From JAVWMQ01 sp036637375 (GTDB lineage: Bacteria; Bacillota; Clostridia; Peptostreptococcales; Anaerovoracaceae), in assembly GCA_036637375.1 (NCBI GenBank), contig JAVWMQ010000008.1, positions 1-47,426 on the forward strand: a DNA stretch of 47,426 nucleotides. Direction: 5' to 3'. This document shows, piece after piece, positions 1 through 8,821 of this stretch. The position numbers and the translations under genes are program-made. Under the pieces are notes generated by a model. It worked only from the letters and a program-made list of their open reading frames with translations. It did not search any database and was not told where the DNA came from. Position 1 is the stretch's first letter. Each line of letters begins with the position of its first letter.

Positions 1-35
1 ATTAAATTTTAGTCAATACTGCAATTATCCTATAG

Positions 36-1433
36 TTATTTTATTTTACCTGTCTTAATTACTGGTACAGGTGTGTCGTCAATCTTATCCAGATCATGAA
101 TATATTTCTTTGTCTCACTAACAATAACTGGTGATAATAACAATACTGCAATTAGATTTGGTATTGCCATTAAAGCATTTAGTGTGTCTGAAATTAACCA
201 TACAAAATCAAGTGCTACTATTGGTGCTATTGCTGCTACAAGAACGTATAGTACTCTGTATGGAATTAGTCCTCTTTCTCCTGCAAAATATTCTACACAA
301 CGTTCACCATAGTATGCCCAACCAAGAACAGTTGAGTATGCAAATGCTATAATTCCAACTACCAAAATGAATGGTCCAATATATGGAATCTGTGCAAATG
401 CCATTGAAGTTAAAATTCCACCGTTAGGAACTTCATCAGCATTGATTGATGGGTTCTTCATAATTGTTGATACTAATACAAGTCCAGTCATTAAACAAAC
501 TACAACTGTATCCCAAAATGTTCCTGTTGATGATACAAGCGCCTGACGAACTGGGTTTCTTGTCTGAGCTGCTGCTGCTGCGATTGGAGCAGAACCAAGC
601 CCTGATTCATTTGAGAATAATCCTCTAGCTACACCAAAACGCATTGCAAGCATAATACCACTACCAACTAAACCACCTGCAGCTGAGCCAGGTGTAAATG
701 CAAGCTTACAAATTGTAACTATAGCTGGAATAATGTAATCATAATTAATACACAAAATAATTATACATCCAAGAACATAGAATATTGCCATAAATGGTAC
801 TAATTTCTCACATACCTTTGCAATAGCTTTGATTCCTCCAAAGATAACAACTGCTGTTAGTACTGCAATCACAATACCTACGACCCATTGTGGAATATGT
901 AAATTTTCGTTTACAACTGTTGCAATAGCATTTACTTGAGTTGCACAACCTATTCCGAATGAGGCAAAACCAGCAAATATTGCAAATAACATTCCAAGCC
1001 ATTTCATATTCAGTCCACGTTCTAGGGCGTACATTGCACCACCCTGCATTCTGCCATCCTCTGTTTTTACACGATATTTGACAGAAATTAATGATTCTGC
1101 ATATTTAGTAGCTATACCAAATACACCAGTTAACCAGCACCACAACACTGCGCCAGGTCCACCAAGGGCGATTGCTGTTCCAACCCCTATAATATTACCT
1201 GTTCCGATAGTTGATGCAAGTGCTGTTGTCAATGCACCAAATTGGCTTACTTCCCCCTCAGCATCAGGATCTTTTGCTACTGAAAGTTTAATTCCCTTTG
1301 TAATAGAATAAATTTGAATAAATCCAGTACGAAATGTTAGGAACAAATGTGTTCCTAGTAGTAGGATTATCATCGGCCATCCCCATACATATCCGTTGAT
1401 AGTCGTAACAATCGAGTTAATAGTTTCAAACAT
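36..1433 (-). CDS. Alanine/glycine:cation symporter (AGCS family)
   Basis: A 465-residue polytopic membrane protein of the AGCS (sodium:alanine symporter) family, which imports small neutral amino acids with Na+ or H+. The family core is visible: an N-terminal region with GTGNIIGVGTAIALGGPGA near residues 76-95, a stretch ATKYAESLISVKYR near 108-121, and the signature FSNESGLGSAPIAAAAAQT near residue 275. Around ten hydrophobic segments are apparent and length is normal for the family. The ATG is preceded by AAAGGAG at good spacing. It has its own promoter (1485-1513) and a hairpin separates it from the C40 peptidase gene upstream, so it is probably monocistronic. Substrate (alanine or glycine) cannot be told from sequence. 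Confidence 0.93.
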   Translation of the reverse strand: MFETINSIVTTINGYVWGWPMIILLLGTHLFLTFRTGFIQIYSITKGIKLSVAKDPDAEGEVSQFGALTTALASTIGTGNIIGVGTAIALGGPGAVLWCWLTGVFGIATKYAESLISVKYRVKTEDGRMQGGAMYALERGLNMKWLGMLFAIFAGFASFGIGCATQVNAIATVVNENLHIPQWVVGIVIAVLTAVVIFGGIKAIAKVCEKLVPFMAIFYVLGCIIILCINYDYIIPAIVTICKLAFTPGSAAGGLVGSGIMLAMRFGVARGLFSNESGLGSAPIAAAAAQTRNPVRQALVSSTGTFWDTVVVCLMTGLVLVSTIMKNPSINADEVPNGGILTSMAFAQIPYIGPFILVVGIIAFAYSTVLGWAYYGERCVEYFAGERGLIPYRVLYVLVAAIAPIVALDFVWLISDTLNALMAIPNLIAVLLLSPVIVSETKKYIHDLDKIDDTPVPVIKTGKIK

Positions 1434-1484
1434 GATATACTCCTTTCTAAAAGTTCCATTTGTCTTTCTTATACTCTAATTTGT

Positions 1485-1513
1485 ATTATATTACTATATT
1501 GTAATAAAGACAA
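1485..1513 (-). promoter_or_regulatory. Promoter of the AGCS symporter
   Basis: On the minus strand, TTGTCT (1513-1508), a 17-bp spacer and a perfect TATAAT (1490-1485) lie about 50 bp upstream of the symporter ATG. This is a near-consensus sigma-A promoter; the match is seen directly, activity is inferred. Confidence 0.65.
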
Positions 1514-1561
1514 TGGTTTTTTGAGATTATTCAGAATATTAATTCTATTGCACTAATAAAT

Positions 1562-1590
1562 AAAGGCATGTTTACTGCAAACACGCCTTT
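1562..1590 (-). terminator. Terminator hairpin after the SH3/C40 peptidase gene
   Basis: A 12-bp stem (AAAGGCGTGTTT pairing with AAACATGCCTTT, one G-T) with a 5-nt loop, followed on the minus strand by the T-rich ATTTATT. It lies about 100 bp past the peptidase stop and before the symporter promoter, so it probably ends the long glmM-containing operon. Confidence 0.6.
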
Positions 1591-1685
1591 GATATGTATA
1601 TATTTACATTTGATTGTCAATTCAGAATTTTTGCACACTTTTCACTTTCCGAACCTTTGCAGACACATATTTATTAGCAATGGTT

Positions 1686-2849
1686 TTATTTTTTGCCTAT
1701 TACATTATATATGTAGTCTGTTTTGTCAATTAAGCTATCTGGCATAATTTCTGTTTTCGCTTTTGGATATGTTTGATGAGTTATTACAGGTTTTCCATTC
1801 TTAGTCCCTGTAAACATCATTCCATGTCCTCTATAGTAAATTAAATCTCCTTTTGAGAGTTTATTTATAGCACTAATTTTTTGCCCACGTGATTTGCCCG
1901 CAAGGCTAACTCTACCTTTGATATTAACCCAGCAAGATGTATCTCTTGGAATCAAGATACCGAAAGTCATATATGCCGACATAACACTAGATGTGCAATC
2001 TTGTCTAAGGTTATCCATTCCCCAGCCATAGGCTGCACCTTCAAACTTTTTCATTTGTTTTACTAAAGTATCTCTTTTGAAATCTAGATATCCTCTATGG
2101 GCTTCATACTTGCTACTTAACTTTTCGCTTTTAAGAACAGCCTTACCCTTGGTATCTCTAGCAGGATACAAAGCATTTCCATCTTCATTTCTCTGTAACT
2201 TCGTTCCCATTAACAGTGTTGTTTTTTTCTTGTTTAACGTTCCTGTAGAAGTTCTAGTTATCATATAAAAATCGTCAGCATTTGTGTATTTTATTACGTC
2301 CTCTTTGGTTGAGATGCCTAGATCAGATATTTTAACCCAGCCCATATAATATTCTGTACCTACAAATGCCCACTTACGGTCTTTTGAGTAATGCATTATA
2401 TAAACGCCTTCACCTATTCTTAGGGAGCATTCTTGAAAGTTATCACTGGTAGAATATCTATACGACATATGTGCCCAATCATCTGTTGGGAATTGTCTTA
2501 AATCTGTAGGCTTTGTTACAAATGCATAAACTGGCTTTACAGTGGATTTTATTGCACTTAAATTCCTTTTGTCCTCATAGTATTTTTTTACACTTGATGA
2601 TAGTGTCCCCTTTTGTGTATATTTATATGTTAGCTTATATGAAGTTATTTCTTTTAGAACTTTACTTTTGCTCATACTAGAAGAAACATCCTCCAATCTT
2701 ACTATTTTCGTACCTGGAGTTTCAAACTTGTTATTGATTTTTTGAATTTCGCTTTTGGATAAGTCACCACCAGCAAATACCGCTGTAGGAGCAAATACAC
2801 TTACTAATAAACATATTGCTACCAAAATACTTATTCTTTTATTCTTCAT
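1686..2849 (-). CDS. Secreted SH3-domain C40 (NlpC/P60-like) peptidase
   Basis: 387 residues with an N-terminal signal peptide (KNKR then a hydrophobic run ending in APTAVFAGG). A central SH3-like part has WAHMSYRYSTSDNFQECSLR near residues 126-145 and the paired YMGWVKISDL segment. The C-terminal part is a divergent NlpC/P60 peptidase: catalytic Cys in DCTSSV (near 286), His in GHGMMFTG (near 343), and ITHQ supplying the likely third residue. This layout resembles the YkfC group of gamma-D-glutamyl-L-diamino-acid endopeptidases, which cleave peptidoglycan stem peptides outside the cell. It starts 9 bp after the YwlG-family gene with a good AGGAG site, so it is the last gene of the cdaA-glmM-ahcY operon. 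The family assignment is good; the exact bond cut is inferred. Confidence 0.82.
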   Translation of the reverse strand: MKNKRISILVAICLLVSVFAPTAVFAGGDLSKSEIQKINNKFETPGTKIVRLEDVSSSMSKSKVLKEITSYKLTYKYTQKGTLSSSVKKYYEDKRNLSAIKSTVKPVYAFVTKPTDLRQFPTDDWAHMSYRYSTSDNFQECSLRIGEGVYIMHYSKDRKWAFVGTEYYMGWVKISDLGISTKEDVIKYTNADDFYMITRTSTGTLNKKKTTLLMGTKLQRNEDGNALYPARDTKGKAVLKSEKLSSKYEAHRGYLDFKRDTLVKQMKKFEGAAYGWGMDNLRQDCTSSVMSAYMTFGILIPRDTSCWVNIKGRVSLAGKSRGQKISAINKLSKGDLIYYRGHGMMFTGTKNGKPVITHQTYPKAKTEIMPDSLIDKTDYIYNVIGKK

Positions 2850-2858
2850 TTGCTTCTC

Positions 2859-3431
2859 CTATCTCTTAATATCTCCACCGGATAATGCTACATCATAAAC
2901 TGCTCGTTCTCCACCTATAAATTTAGGTCTTGTTCTTGCACAAAGTAGATGAGCTTCACCAATTTGTTTGACACTAATTCTAAGTGGTACTGCAACTTTT
3001 GCAAGCTGCATTCCGATTAAAGTATCTCCAATATCCATTCCCGCTTGTGCTTTTATTTCTTCAACTGCAACTGGATTTTTAAAATTCTTGTAAGCTGTTA
3101 CTGCAAATGATCCACCTGCATGCATTTGTGGAACAACATTTACAATTTCAGTTCCTCTTAGCAAGGCATCTTTTTCAATAATAACTGCACGATTTAAGTG
3201 TTCACAACATTGAGCTGCCAAAAATATACCTCGTTCACAAAGGATTGGATAAATGCCATCAAAAACTGCTTCTGCTGCATTAATTGATGAGCCTTTGCCA
3301 ATTCTCTTTCCAACAATTTCACTTGAAGAACATCCAATAACTAGGATATCTCCAGCTTGAAGTTTTGATTCCTGTAGCACCTCTTCTACTGCCTTAATTG
3401 CTTCTTTTTGAATACTTTCGTAGCTTAACAT
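2859..3431 (-). CDS. TIGR01440/YwlG (UPF0340) family protein
   Basis: 190 residues matching the UPF0340/YwlG family of Firmicutes, of unknown biochemical function. Diagnostic stretches are LVIGCSSSEIVGKRIGKGSS near residues 30-49, AAQCCEHLNRA near 73, VNVVPQMHAGGS near 97, and DIGDTLIGMQLAKVAVPLR near 134-152. Length is typical. In Bacillus the family member sits near ywlF/glyA; here it follows ahcY by 16 bp and precedes the C40 peptidase by 9 bp, so it is clearly co-transcribed. The neighbours (methyl cycle, cell wall) suggest no specific role. Confidence 0.85.
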   Translation of the reverse strand: MLSYESIQKEAIKAVEEVLQESKLQAGDILVIGCSSSEIVGKRIGKGSSINAAEAVFDGIYPILCERGIFLAAQCCEHLNRAVIIEKDALLRGTEIVNVVPQMHAGGSFAVTAYKNFKNPVAVEEIKAQAGMDIGDTLIGMQLAKVAVPLRISVKQIGEAHLLCARTRPKFIGGERAVYDVALSGGDIKR

Positions 3432-3447
3432 TTTTTACACCTTCTCT

Positions 3448-4698
3448 TTATACATTCCAGCTGTTTAAATACTTTTCTTGTTCCTCTGTTAGTTTATCTA
3501 TTGTAATACCCCAGCTTTCTAGCTTCTTGTTTGCTATTACATTATCGATTTCACCAGAAACATCAATAACTTTGTTTTCTAGGTTTTGGTAATTATCTTT
3601 AATATATAAAGCTGACATGGCCTGTACAGCAAAGCTTAAGTCCATTATTTCTGCTGGATGTCCGTCAGCAGCTGCAATATTCACAAGTTTACCTTCTGCA
3701 ATAATATTAATTCTCTTGCCATTATCAAGAGTATATTCCATAATATTTGCTCTTGCTTCTCTTTTATCTACTGCTTCTTTTTCTATTGCTGCAACGTCAA
3801 TTTCCACATTGAAATGTCCTGCATTTGCTAAGATAGCTTTGTCTTTCATAGCTTTCATATGGTCTAGATTAATTGTATGAGCACACCCTGTAGCTGTAAC
3901 GAAGAAATCGCCAAGTGGAGCTGCACTGCTCATTGTCATCACTTCGTACCCATCCATCTTCGCTTCCATAGCTCTAATTGGATTTATTTCTGTTACGATT
4001 ACTTTTGCACCTAAAGCTGCAGCACGCATTGCAATACCTCTGCTGCACCAACCATATCCAGCAACAACAACTGTTTTGCTTGCTACGATTAAGTTAGTAT
4101 TTCTCATTATGCTATCCCAAACAGATTGTCCTGTTCCATATCTATTGTCAAATAAATGTTTACAATCTGCATCATTTACTGCAACCATTGGGAATTTAAG
4201 TACCCCTTCTCGCTCCATTGCTTTTAGTCTAATTATTCCTGTTGTAGTTTCTTCACATCCACCCCAAACTTCTGTCGCAAGGTCTGGTCTTTGGTTGTGA
4301 AGCATTGAAACAAGATCTCCACCATCATCAATAATAATATTTGATTTTTGCTCAAGAGACATTTCAATATGTCTTGCATATTCTTCCTCTGTTGCTCCAT
4401 GAATTGCATAAACGCTAATACCTCTATCTGCTAATGCCGCAACTACGTCATCTTGCGTACTCAAAACATTACTGCCTGTTGCTGCAAGCTGTGCTCCTCC
4501 TGCCGCTAATACTACACAAAGATATGCTGTTTTTGCTTCCATATGAATTGAAAGAGAAATTTTAATTCCTTCAAATGGTTTTGTTATTTTAAATTCTTCT
4601 TCTAGGGCTGCTAGAAGTGGCATATTGTTTTTAACCCATTCTATCTTTTGATGTCCACTTTTTGCTAAATTAATATCCTTAACTTCGTATTTTTTCAT
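3448..4698 (-). CDS. ahcY: Adenosylhomocysteinase (SAH hydrolase)
   Basis: 416 residues of the S-adenosylhomocysteine hydrolase family, which reversibly splits SAH to adenosine and homocysteine and keeps methyltransferases from product inhibition. Seen in order: substrate domain with LSIHMEAKTAYL (near 48) and DDGGDLVSMLHNQRP (near 124-138); KFPMVAVNDADCKHLFDNRYGTG, containing the conserved Lys/Asp/Asn block (near 168-190); Rossmann NAD site VVVAGYGWCSRGIAMRAAALG (near 210); C-terminal LSFAVQAMSAL. It follows glmM with a 31-bp gap and its own TAGGAG site, so it is probably in the cdaA-glmM operon, an unusual pairing. An alternative cyclic-amidohydrolase function known in some archaeal homologues is not supported here. 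Confidence 0.92.
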   Translation of the reverse strand: MKKYEVKDINLAKSGHQKIEWVKNNMPLLAALEEEFKITKPFEGIKISLSIHMEAKTAYLCVVLAAGGAQLAATGSNVLSTQDDVVAALADRGISVYAIHGATEEEYARHIEMSLEQKSNIIIDDGGDLVSMLHNQRPDLATEVWGGCEETTTGIIRLKAMEREGVLKFPMVAVNDADCKHLFDNRYGTGQSVWDSIMRNTNLIVASKTVVVAGYGWCSRGIAMRAAALGAKVIVTEINPIRAMEAKMDGYEVMTMSSAAPLGDFFVTATGCAHTINLDHMKAMKDKAILANAGHFNVEIDVAAIEKEAVDKREARANIMEYTLDNGKRINIIAEGKLVNIAAADGHPAEIMDLSFAVQAMSALYIKDNYQNLENKVIDVSGEIDNVIANKKLESWGITIDKLTEEQEKYLNSWNV

Positions 4699-4729
4699 TT
4701 ATATTTAACTCCTATATATTGTTCCACTA

Positions 4730-6088
4730 TTATTGTCCAAATTTATTACTAATAAGGCTTGCAAGTCCATCTGCCAAAATTCCAATTAACTCAATATCTT
4801 CCCCTTCAATCATTACTCTAACTAATGGTTCTGTTCCTGATGGTCTAATTAAAACTCTGCCCTTATCACCAACTGTTTCTTGTGCCTTTGCAATTGCATC
4901 AATAACTTCTTGGTCTTTGTCATATTTATTTTTGTTTTGATTTAATACTTTTGCATTTTTTAAAACCTGAGGGAATATAACGACCTCATCAGAAAGTTCT
5001 GAGGCACTCCTTCCTGATTTCAAAATTGCATTTACAACCTGTAGTGATGACAAAATCCCATCACCTGTTGTTGTATGGTTCAAGAAAATAATATGTCCTG
5101 ATTGTTCTCCACCTATTACGCAACCTGTTTTTTGCATATCTTCAAGGACGTATCTATCGCCAACTCCTGTGACATTCACTTTACAACCTAATTCTCTTAG
5201 ATATTTGTGTAAACCGATATTGCTCATTACTGTTGCAGTAACTAGATTATTAGTCAGTTCTCCACTTTTTTTGAGCATATTTGCACAAATACAAATAGTC
5301 TTATCTCCATCAATAACTCTGCCACGTTCATCTATAGCAATTAGACGATCTGCATCTCCATCATATGCCATACCAACAAAAGCACCTTCTCTAACTACTG
5401 CTTCCATTAAGCCTTCAACATGTGTAGAACCACAGTTGTCATTAATATTAACACCATTTGGTGCGTTTCCCATTACTACAACATTTGCACCTAGCGCCTT
5501 GTAAACTTTTTCTGCAACTTTGTATGCTGCCCCATTTGCACAATCAAGTACTATTTTTCTACCTGCCAAATTATAATCAACAGTCCCTAGCAAAAACTCT
5601 GCATATTGATCCAAAGCACTGTCGTCTGCCTCTACGCACTTGCCTATCTTGTCATGAGTTATATGGCTATTTACATCAATATCTCTAACTATTATGTCTT
5701 CGATCTCATCTTCAATTGAATCATCTAGCTTAAACCCATCACCATTAAAGAATTTAATGCCATTAAATTCGTATGGGTTATGCGATGCTGAAATAACAAC
5801 ACCTGCGTCAGCGCCATATTTCTTAACCAAAAAAGCAATAGCAGGAGTTGGTAAAACCCCTACCTTTATTACGTCGCCTCCAACAGCCAAAATACCTGCT
5901 GTTATTGCGTTCTCTAGCATATCACAAGAAATTCTTGTATCCATTCCTATAATAAATTTAGGTTTCGCCAAGTCCTTCCTTTTGCCTAATACAAAAGCTC
6001 CTGCTTTACCTAAATTAAAAGCAAGCTCCGGTGTTAGCTCTGAATTAGCAATACCTCTCACTCCATCTGTTCCAAATAATCTACCCAC
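4730..6088 (-). CDS. glmM: Phosphoglucosamine mutase
   Basis: 452 residues; converts glucosamine-6-phosphate to glucosamine-1-phosphate for UDP-GlcNAc and peptidoglycan synthesis. The start MGRLFGTDGVRGIAN is diagnostic, the phosphoserine loop VVISASHNPYEFNGIKFF is near residues 97-114, the metal loop is AYDGDADR near 242, and the C-terminal phosphate-binding RPSGTEPLVRVM is near 422. The initiation codon is GTG, chosen because it directly follows GGGGGAATTACA and gives the family N-terminus. It lies 28 bp downstream of cdaR, the classic cdaA-cdaR-glmM order in which GlmM binds and restrains the diadenylate cyclase. Confidence 0.97.
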   Translation of the reverse strand: MGRLFGTDGVRGIANSELTPELAFNLGKAGAFVLGKRKDLAKPKFIIGMDTRISCDMLENAITAGILAVGGDVIKVGVLPTPAIAFLVKKYGADAGVVISASHNPYEFNGIKFFNGDGFKLDDSIEDEIEDIIVRDIDVNSHITHDKIGKCVEADDSALDQYAEFLLGTVDYNLAGRKIVLDCANGAAYKVAEKVYKALGANVVVMGNAPNGVNINDNCGSTHVEGLMEAVVREGAFVGMAYDGDADRLIAIDERGRVIDGDKTICICANMLKKSGELTNNLVTATVMSNIGLHKYLRELGCKVNVTGVGDRYVLEDMQKTGCVIGGEQSGHIIFLNHTTTGDGILSSLQVVNAILKSGRSASELSDEVVIFPQVLKNAKVLNQNKNKYDKDQEVIDAIAKAQETVGDKGRVLIRPSGTEPLVRVMIEGEDIELIGILADGLASLISNKFGQ

Positions 6089-6115
6089 TGTAATTCCCCC
6101 TTTTTCATAAATACT

Positions 6116-7306
6116 TTACTTAATCACTACTTTAATTTCTTTTGGATAAAGCTTAACTGTAAGTCCATTCTTGTTTAATATTGGTTCAATATCAACAGAG
6201 TGAGTCCCCTTTTCAAGCCCCTTTAAATCCAATTTAATTTCCAAATCACCTTTATCAAAGCCACCTAGACTATCCTCGCTACCTAATACTGTAACAGTGA
6301 CACTGCCTTTGACTTCTGCTGTAAACTCTTCGTCTAAATTGACAATATTCATTTCACCTTCAGTATATACAAAGTCCTTTTGCGATTGTGGTGCTATGGT
6401 TATTGAAATTCCTATATCCTTTGACAATTTAGCCAATTTAACATCCTTTGGCAATTTTGGAATTATTTTTAATTTTGTTGTTTCTGTAACATCGCTAATA
6501 TCTACATCTTCTGCATCTATTTCTTCAATTTCCTTTAAATCCTTGTTGCTTCCTTGAATCCAAATTTTGCTTGGAGTGCTGATGTTATCAACTTTGTATG
6601 CACTATCAACCTTGCCTTTTGTTTGAACATTAAGTTTAACTTCTTTGAGATAATCTAGCTCAGCTGTAATTTCTGCATTTCCACTGCTGAGATTTACAAA
6701 GTTAACAGCCTTACCCTTGTCATTAATCGGTACTATTTTGGATTTAATCTTGTTTATATCTTGAGTCAAATTCTTTGCATCAACTTGAGCTACCACTTTA
6801 TTAACTTCTTTAAGTGATGATTTTGCACCAGAAATAGTAACCTCTTTTGGTAAGATTTCGGTTTTGCCAATTACTCTATTACTTGCAGTCTTGCCGTTAA
6901 CCTGTAACTCTATTGGCCTGGTTTCAGAAACCAAAGACTCAATTTGAACTACAACCTTTTCAAGAGATTTACTTTCTATCCTAATTCCTTTTGGCACTTG
7001 AACATCCAAAAGTACATAGTTTTTACCAACATGTCTGCCATAAAGGTCAGCGGTTACTCTAATATCACTTTCATCTAAAGTTGATATCTCTGCTCTAGAT
7101 CCCTTTAAAACTAAATCTACAAACAAATCTCCTGTATCATAGACAGCTAAATCTTGACCAATTAAACTGTCTTGATTTATTAGCTGTATCGGAATTCCTT
7201 CGTATTTTTGTTGTATCATAGGATCAACTGATCCAACTACATAAATCCATAAAACTATGGCACTAACAATAGCTATTATTTTGTTTGCCGAACTATTTTG
7301 AAACAT
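6116..7306 (-). CDS. cdaR: YbbR-domain regulator of diadenylate cyclase
   Basis: 396 residues: a short N-terminal tail, one membrane segment (KIIAIVSAIVLWIYVV, residues 9-24, the motif typical of CdaR), then an extracytoplasmic region with YbbR repeats of beta-rich sequence. Fragments such as IPIQLINQDSLIGQDLAV and ITISGAKSSLKEVNKVVAQVD are typical YbbR units; about three to four repeats fit the length. CdaR binds CdaA from outside and modulates c-di-AMP synthesis. The start overlaps the end of cdaA by 14 bp, implying translational coupling. Confidence 0.93.
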   Translation of the reverse strand: MFQNSSANKIIAIVSAIVLWIYVVGSVDPMIQQKYEGIPIQLINQDSLIGQDLAVYDTGDLFVDLVLKGSRAEISTLDESDIRVTADLYGRHVGKNYVLLDVQVPKGIRIESKSLEKVVVQIESLVSETRPIELQVNGKTASNRVIGKTEILPKEVTISGAKSSLKEVNKVVAQVDAKNLTQDINKIKSKIVPINDKGKAVNFVNLSSGNAEITAELDYLKEVKLNVQTKGKVDSAYKVDNISTPSKIWIQGSNKDLKEIEEIDAEDVDISDVTETTKLKIIPKLPKDVKLAKLSKDIGISITIAPQSQKDFVYTEGEMNIVNLDEEFTAEVKGSVTVTVLGSEDSLGGFDKGDLEIKLDLKGLEKGTHSVDIEPILNKNGLTVKLYPKEIKVVIK

Positions 7307-8144
7307 CTTTGTCCCTCCCCAGCTTTGATGCTGCGGTTCTCACGTTTTGTAAGAATTCGTTCTTGCCACTATCGTAATATACCTCAAGAAGTAATTTTTC
7401 GACTTCTTTTTTATCTAAATATCTTGTTAGTTTTCCATCTCTCGCTGTTGATATAATACCGGTTTCTTCTGATACTATTAATGTTACACAGTCTGAATTC
7501 TCAGTTATACCAATGCCAGCTCTATGTCTAGTCCCAAGTTCCTTTGGAAGCTCTTGGTTTTGTGTCAATGGAAGTACGCACCCTGCCGAGTGTACTCTAT
7601 CTCCTCTAATGATTACTGCACCGTCATGTAGCGGTGATCCCTCATAAAAAAGGTTCCCTAAAAGTTCCTTTGAAATTTCTGCATCTATTCTCGTTCCACT
7701 TTCGCATATGTCGCTTAAAGCAGTTTCTCTCTCAATTATAATTAATGCTCCAATTTTTTTGGATGCTAATTCGTCAAGGCATTCTACAAATTCACTTGTA
7801 ATAAGTTTTGCCTTTTCATTATCCATTTGAGTAAACCCTGTTTTTAGTAGTTTACTTCGTCCCATATATTCAAGCCCTCTTCTCAATTCAGGCTGAAAAA
7901 CTACAACTAATGCAATTACACCAACCGTCATAGTACTTTTCAAAATCCAGTTTAAAGTATGTAAATTAAACAGGCCAGAAAGAACAGTAGCAGACGCAAA
8001 AATAATCAGACCTTTGATTAGCTGCTCTGCTCTACTTTCTTTTATAAATTCTAGTATCTTGTAAATTATAAAAGCTACTAGAATGATATCTATAATATCA
8101 TTAATTCCCACTCCAGATGTTATATTATTAATAAAATTATGCAT
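7293..8144 (-). CDS. cdaA: Diadenylate cyclase CdaA
   Basis: 283 residues; makes cyclic di-AMP from two ATP. Three N-terminal membrane segments (about residues 10-85) precede the DAC domain. The catalytic motifs are intact: DGA in SPLHDGAVIIRG (near 172) and RHR in LGTRHRAGIGITE (near 210). c-di-AMP controls potassium, osmolyte and cell-wall homeostasis, matching the downstream cdaR and glmM genes. The ATG follows AAGGGG at short spacing. The first gene of the long minus-strand operon; a stable hairpin (8166-8185) sits in its leader. Confidence 0.96.
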   Translation of the reverse strand: MHNFINNITSGVGINDIIDIILVAFIIYKILEFIKESRAEQLIKGLIIFASATVLSGLFNLHTLNWILKSTMTVGVIALVVVFQPELRRGLEYMGRSKLLKTGFTQMDNEKAKLITSEFVECLDELASKKIGALIIIERETALSDICESGTRIDAEISKELLGNLFYEGSPLHDGAVIIRGDRVHSAGCVLPLTQNQELPKELGTRHRAGIGITENSDCVTLIVSEETGIISTARDGKLTRYLDKKEVEKLLLEVYYDSGKNEFLQNVRTAASKLGRDKDVSK

Positions 8145-8165
8145 TTTCCCCTTATACCAAATTAT

Positions 8166-8185
8166 GCCGACCCTTTCGGGTCGGC
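8166..8185 (-). terminator. GC-rich hairpin between hpf and cdaA
   Basis: A perfect 8-bp GC stem (GCCGACCC / GGGTCGGC) with a four-base loop; on the transcribed minus strand the loop reads GAAA, a GNRA tetraloop. It lies 9 bp past the hpf stop. There is no T-run after it, so it is a weak intrinsic terminator at best; it could be an attenuator or mRNA-stability hairpin for cdaA. No separate cdaA promoter fits in the remaining 20 bp, so cdaA expression may come from read-through of hpf. Confidence 0.5.
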
Positions 8186-8193
8186 CTCATTAA

Positions 8194-8727
8194 CTAATAT
8201 TCTGTTTCTAAAAGTCCATAAGCATCATTGTCTCTCTTGTAAACAACATTTACGCTCTGGCTCTCCATATTCATAAACACATAGAATCTATGTTCTAGCA
8301 TTTCCATTTGTAAGATTGCTTCTTCCACTGTCATAGGTGTAAGTTCAAATTTTTTCTTTTTGACAACCTTAATTTCTTCATCTGTTTCATTCACTTCTGG
8401 TTCTGGCCATTCAGCAAATACCATGTCTTTGTTATCTCTGTGCTTCTTTTGTAGCTTGCTCTTGAACCTAGACATTTGTGTAGAAAGTTTGTCAACCACC
8501 TTGTCAATGCTTTCGTAGATGTCTTCAGATTTGCTTTCTGCTCTAAAAATCATTCCACGAACTTTGATTGTCGCTTCAATCTTCTCCATCTTTTTTTCTG
8601 CTGAGAGCATTACATTGACACCTATGTCATCAGAAAAGTACTTGCCAAGTTTCTGCATTTTCTTTTCAATAGTGTCCTTTAAGTAATCGTTTGTTTTGAT
8701 GTTCTTGCTTGTTAATATAACCTTCAT
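8194..8727 (-). CDS. hpf: Ribosome hibernation-promoting factor, long form
   Basis: 177 residues of the long HPF/YvyD (RaiA) family. The N-terminal domain (about 1-105, KVILTSKNIKTNDYLKDTIE start, basic helix MSRFKSKLQKKHRD) binds the 30S decoding region; the C-terminal domain (about 120-177, VEEAILQMEMLEHRFYVFMN ... VVYKRDNDAYGLLE) dimerises HPF to make 100S ribosomes in stationary phase. It has a strong AAGGAGGG site and its own promoter. The raiA-type RNA lies just upstream on the same strand, the arrangement that gave that RNA its name. Confidence 0.96.
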   Translation of the reverse strand: MKVILTSKNIKTNDYLKDTIEKKMQKLGKYFSDDIGVNVMLSAEKKMEKIEATIKVRGMIFRAESKSEDIYESIDKVVDKLSTQMSRFKSKLQKKHRDNKDMVFAEWPEPEVNETDEEIKVVKKKKFELTPMTVEEAILQMEMLEHRFYVFMNMESQSVNVVYKRDNDAYGLLETEY

Positions 8728-8763
8728 ATCTGTGCCCTCCTTAAAATTAAGTTGTTACAATTA

Positions 8764-8791
8764 TTATACCATACTAGTCATTTTTTACAAG
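8764..8791 (-). promoter_or_regulatory. hpf promoter
   Basis: Minus strand: TTGTAA (8791-8786), 16-bp spacer, TGG plus perfect TATAAT (8769-8764), an extended -10. It sits between the raiA-type RNA and hpf, so hpf can be transcribed independently of that RNA. Confidence 0.65.
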
Positions 8792-8821
8792 TAAATTGAT
8801 ACGATAATTATATATATATAG

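Noticed and set aside
131..352. A plus-strand open frame inside the AGCS symporter gene
   Set aside because: It is antisense to a clear family member, low in complexity and has no ribosome site; similar antisense frames throughout the window were treated the same way.
1434..1685. A glycine riboswitch upstream of the AGCS symporter
   Set aside because: No glycine aptamer motifs were found; the gap holds a terminator hairpin and a consensus promoter.
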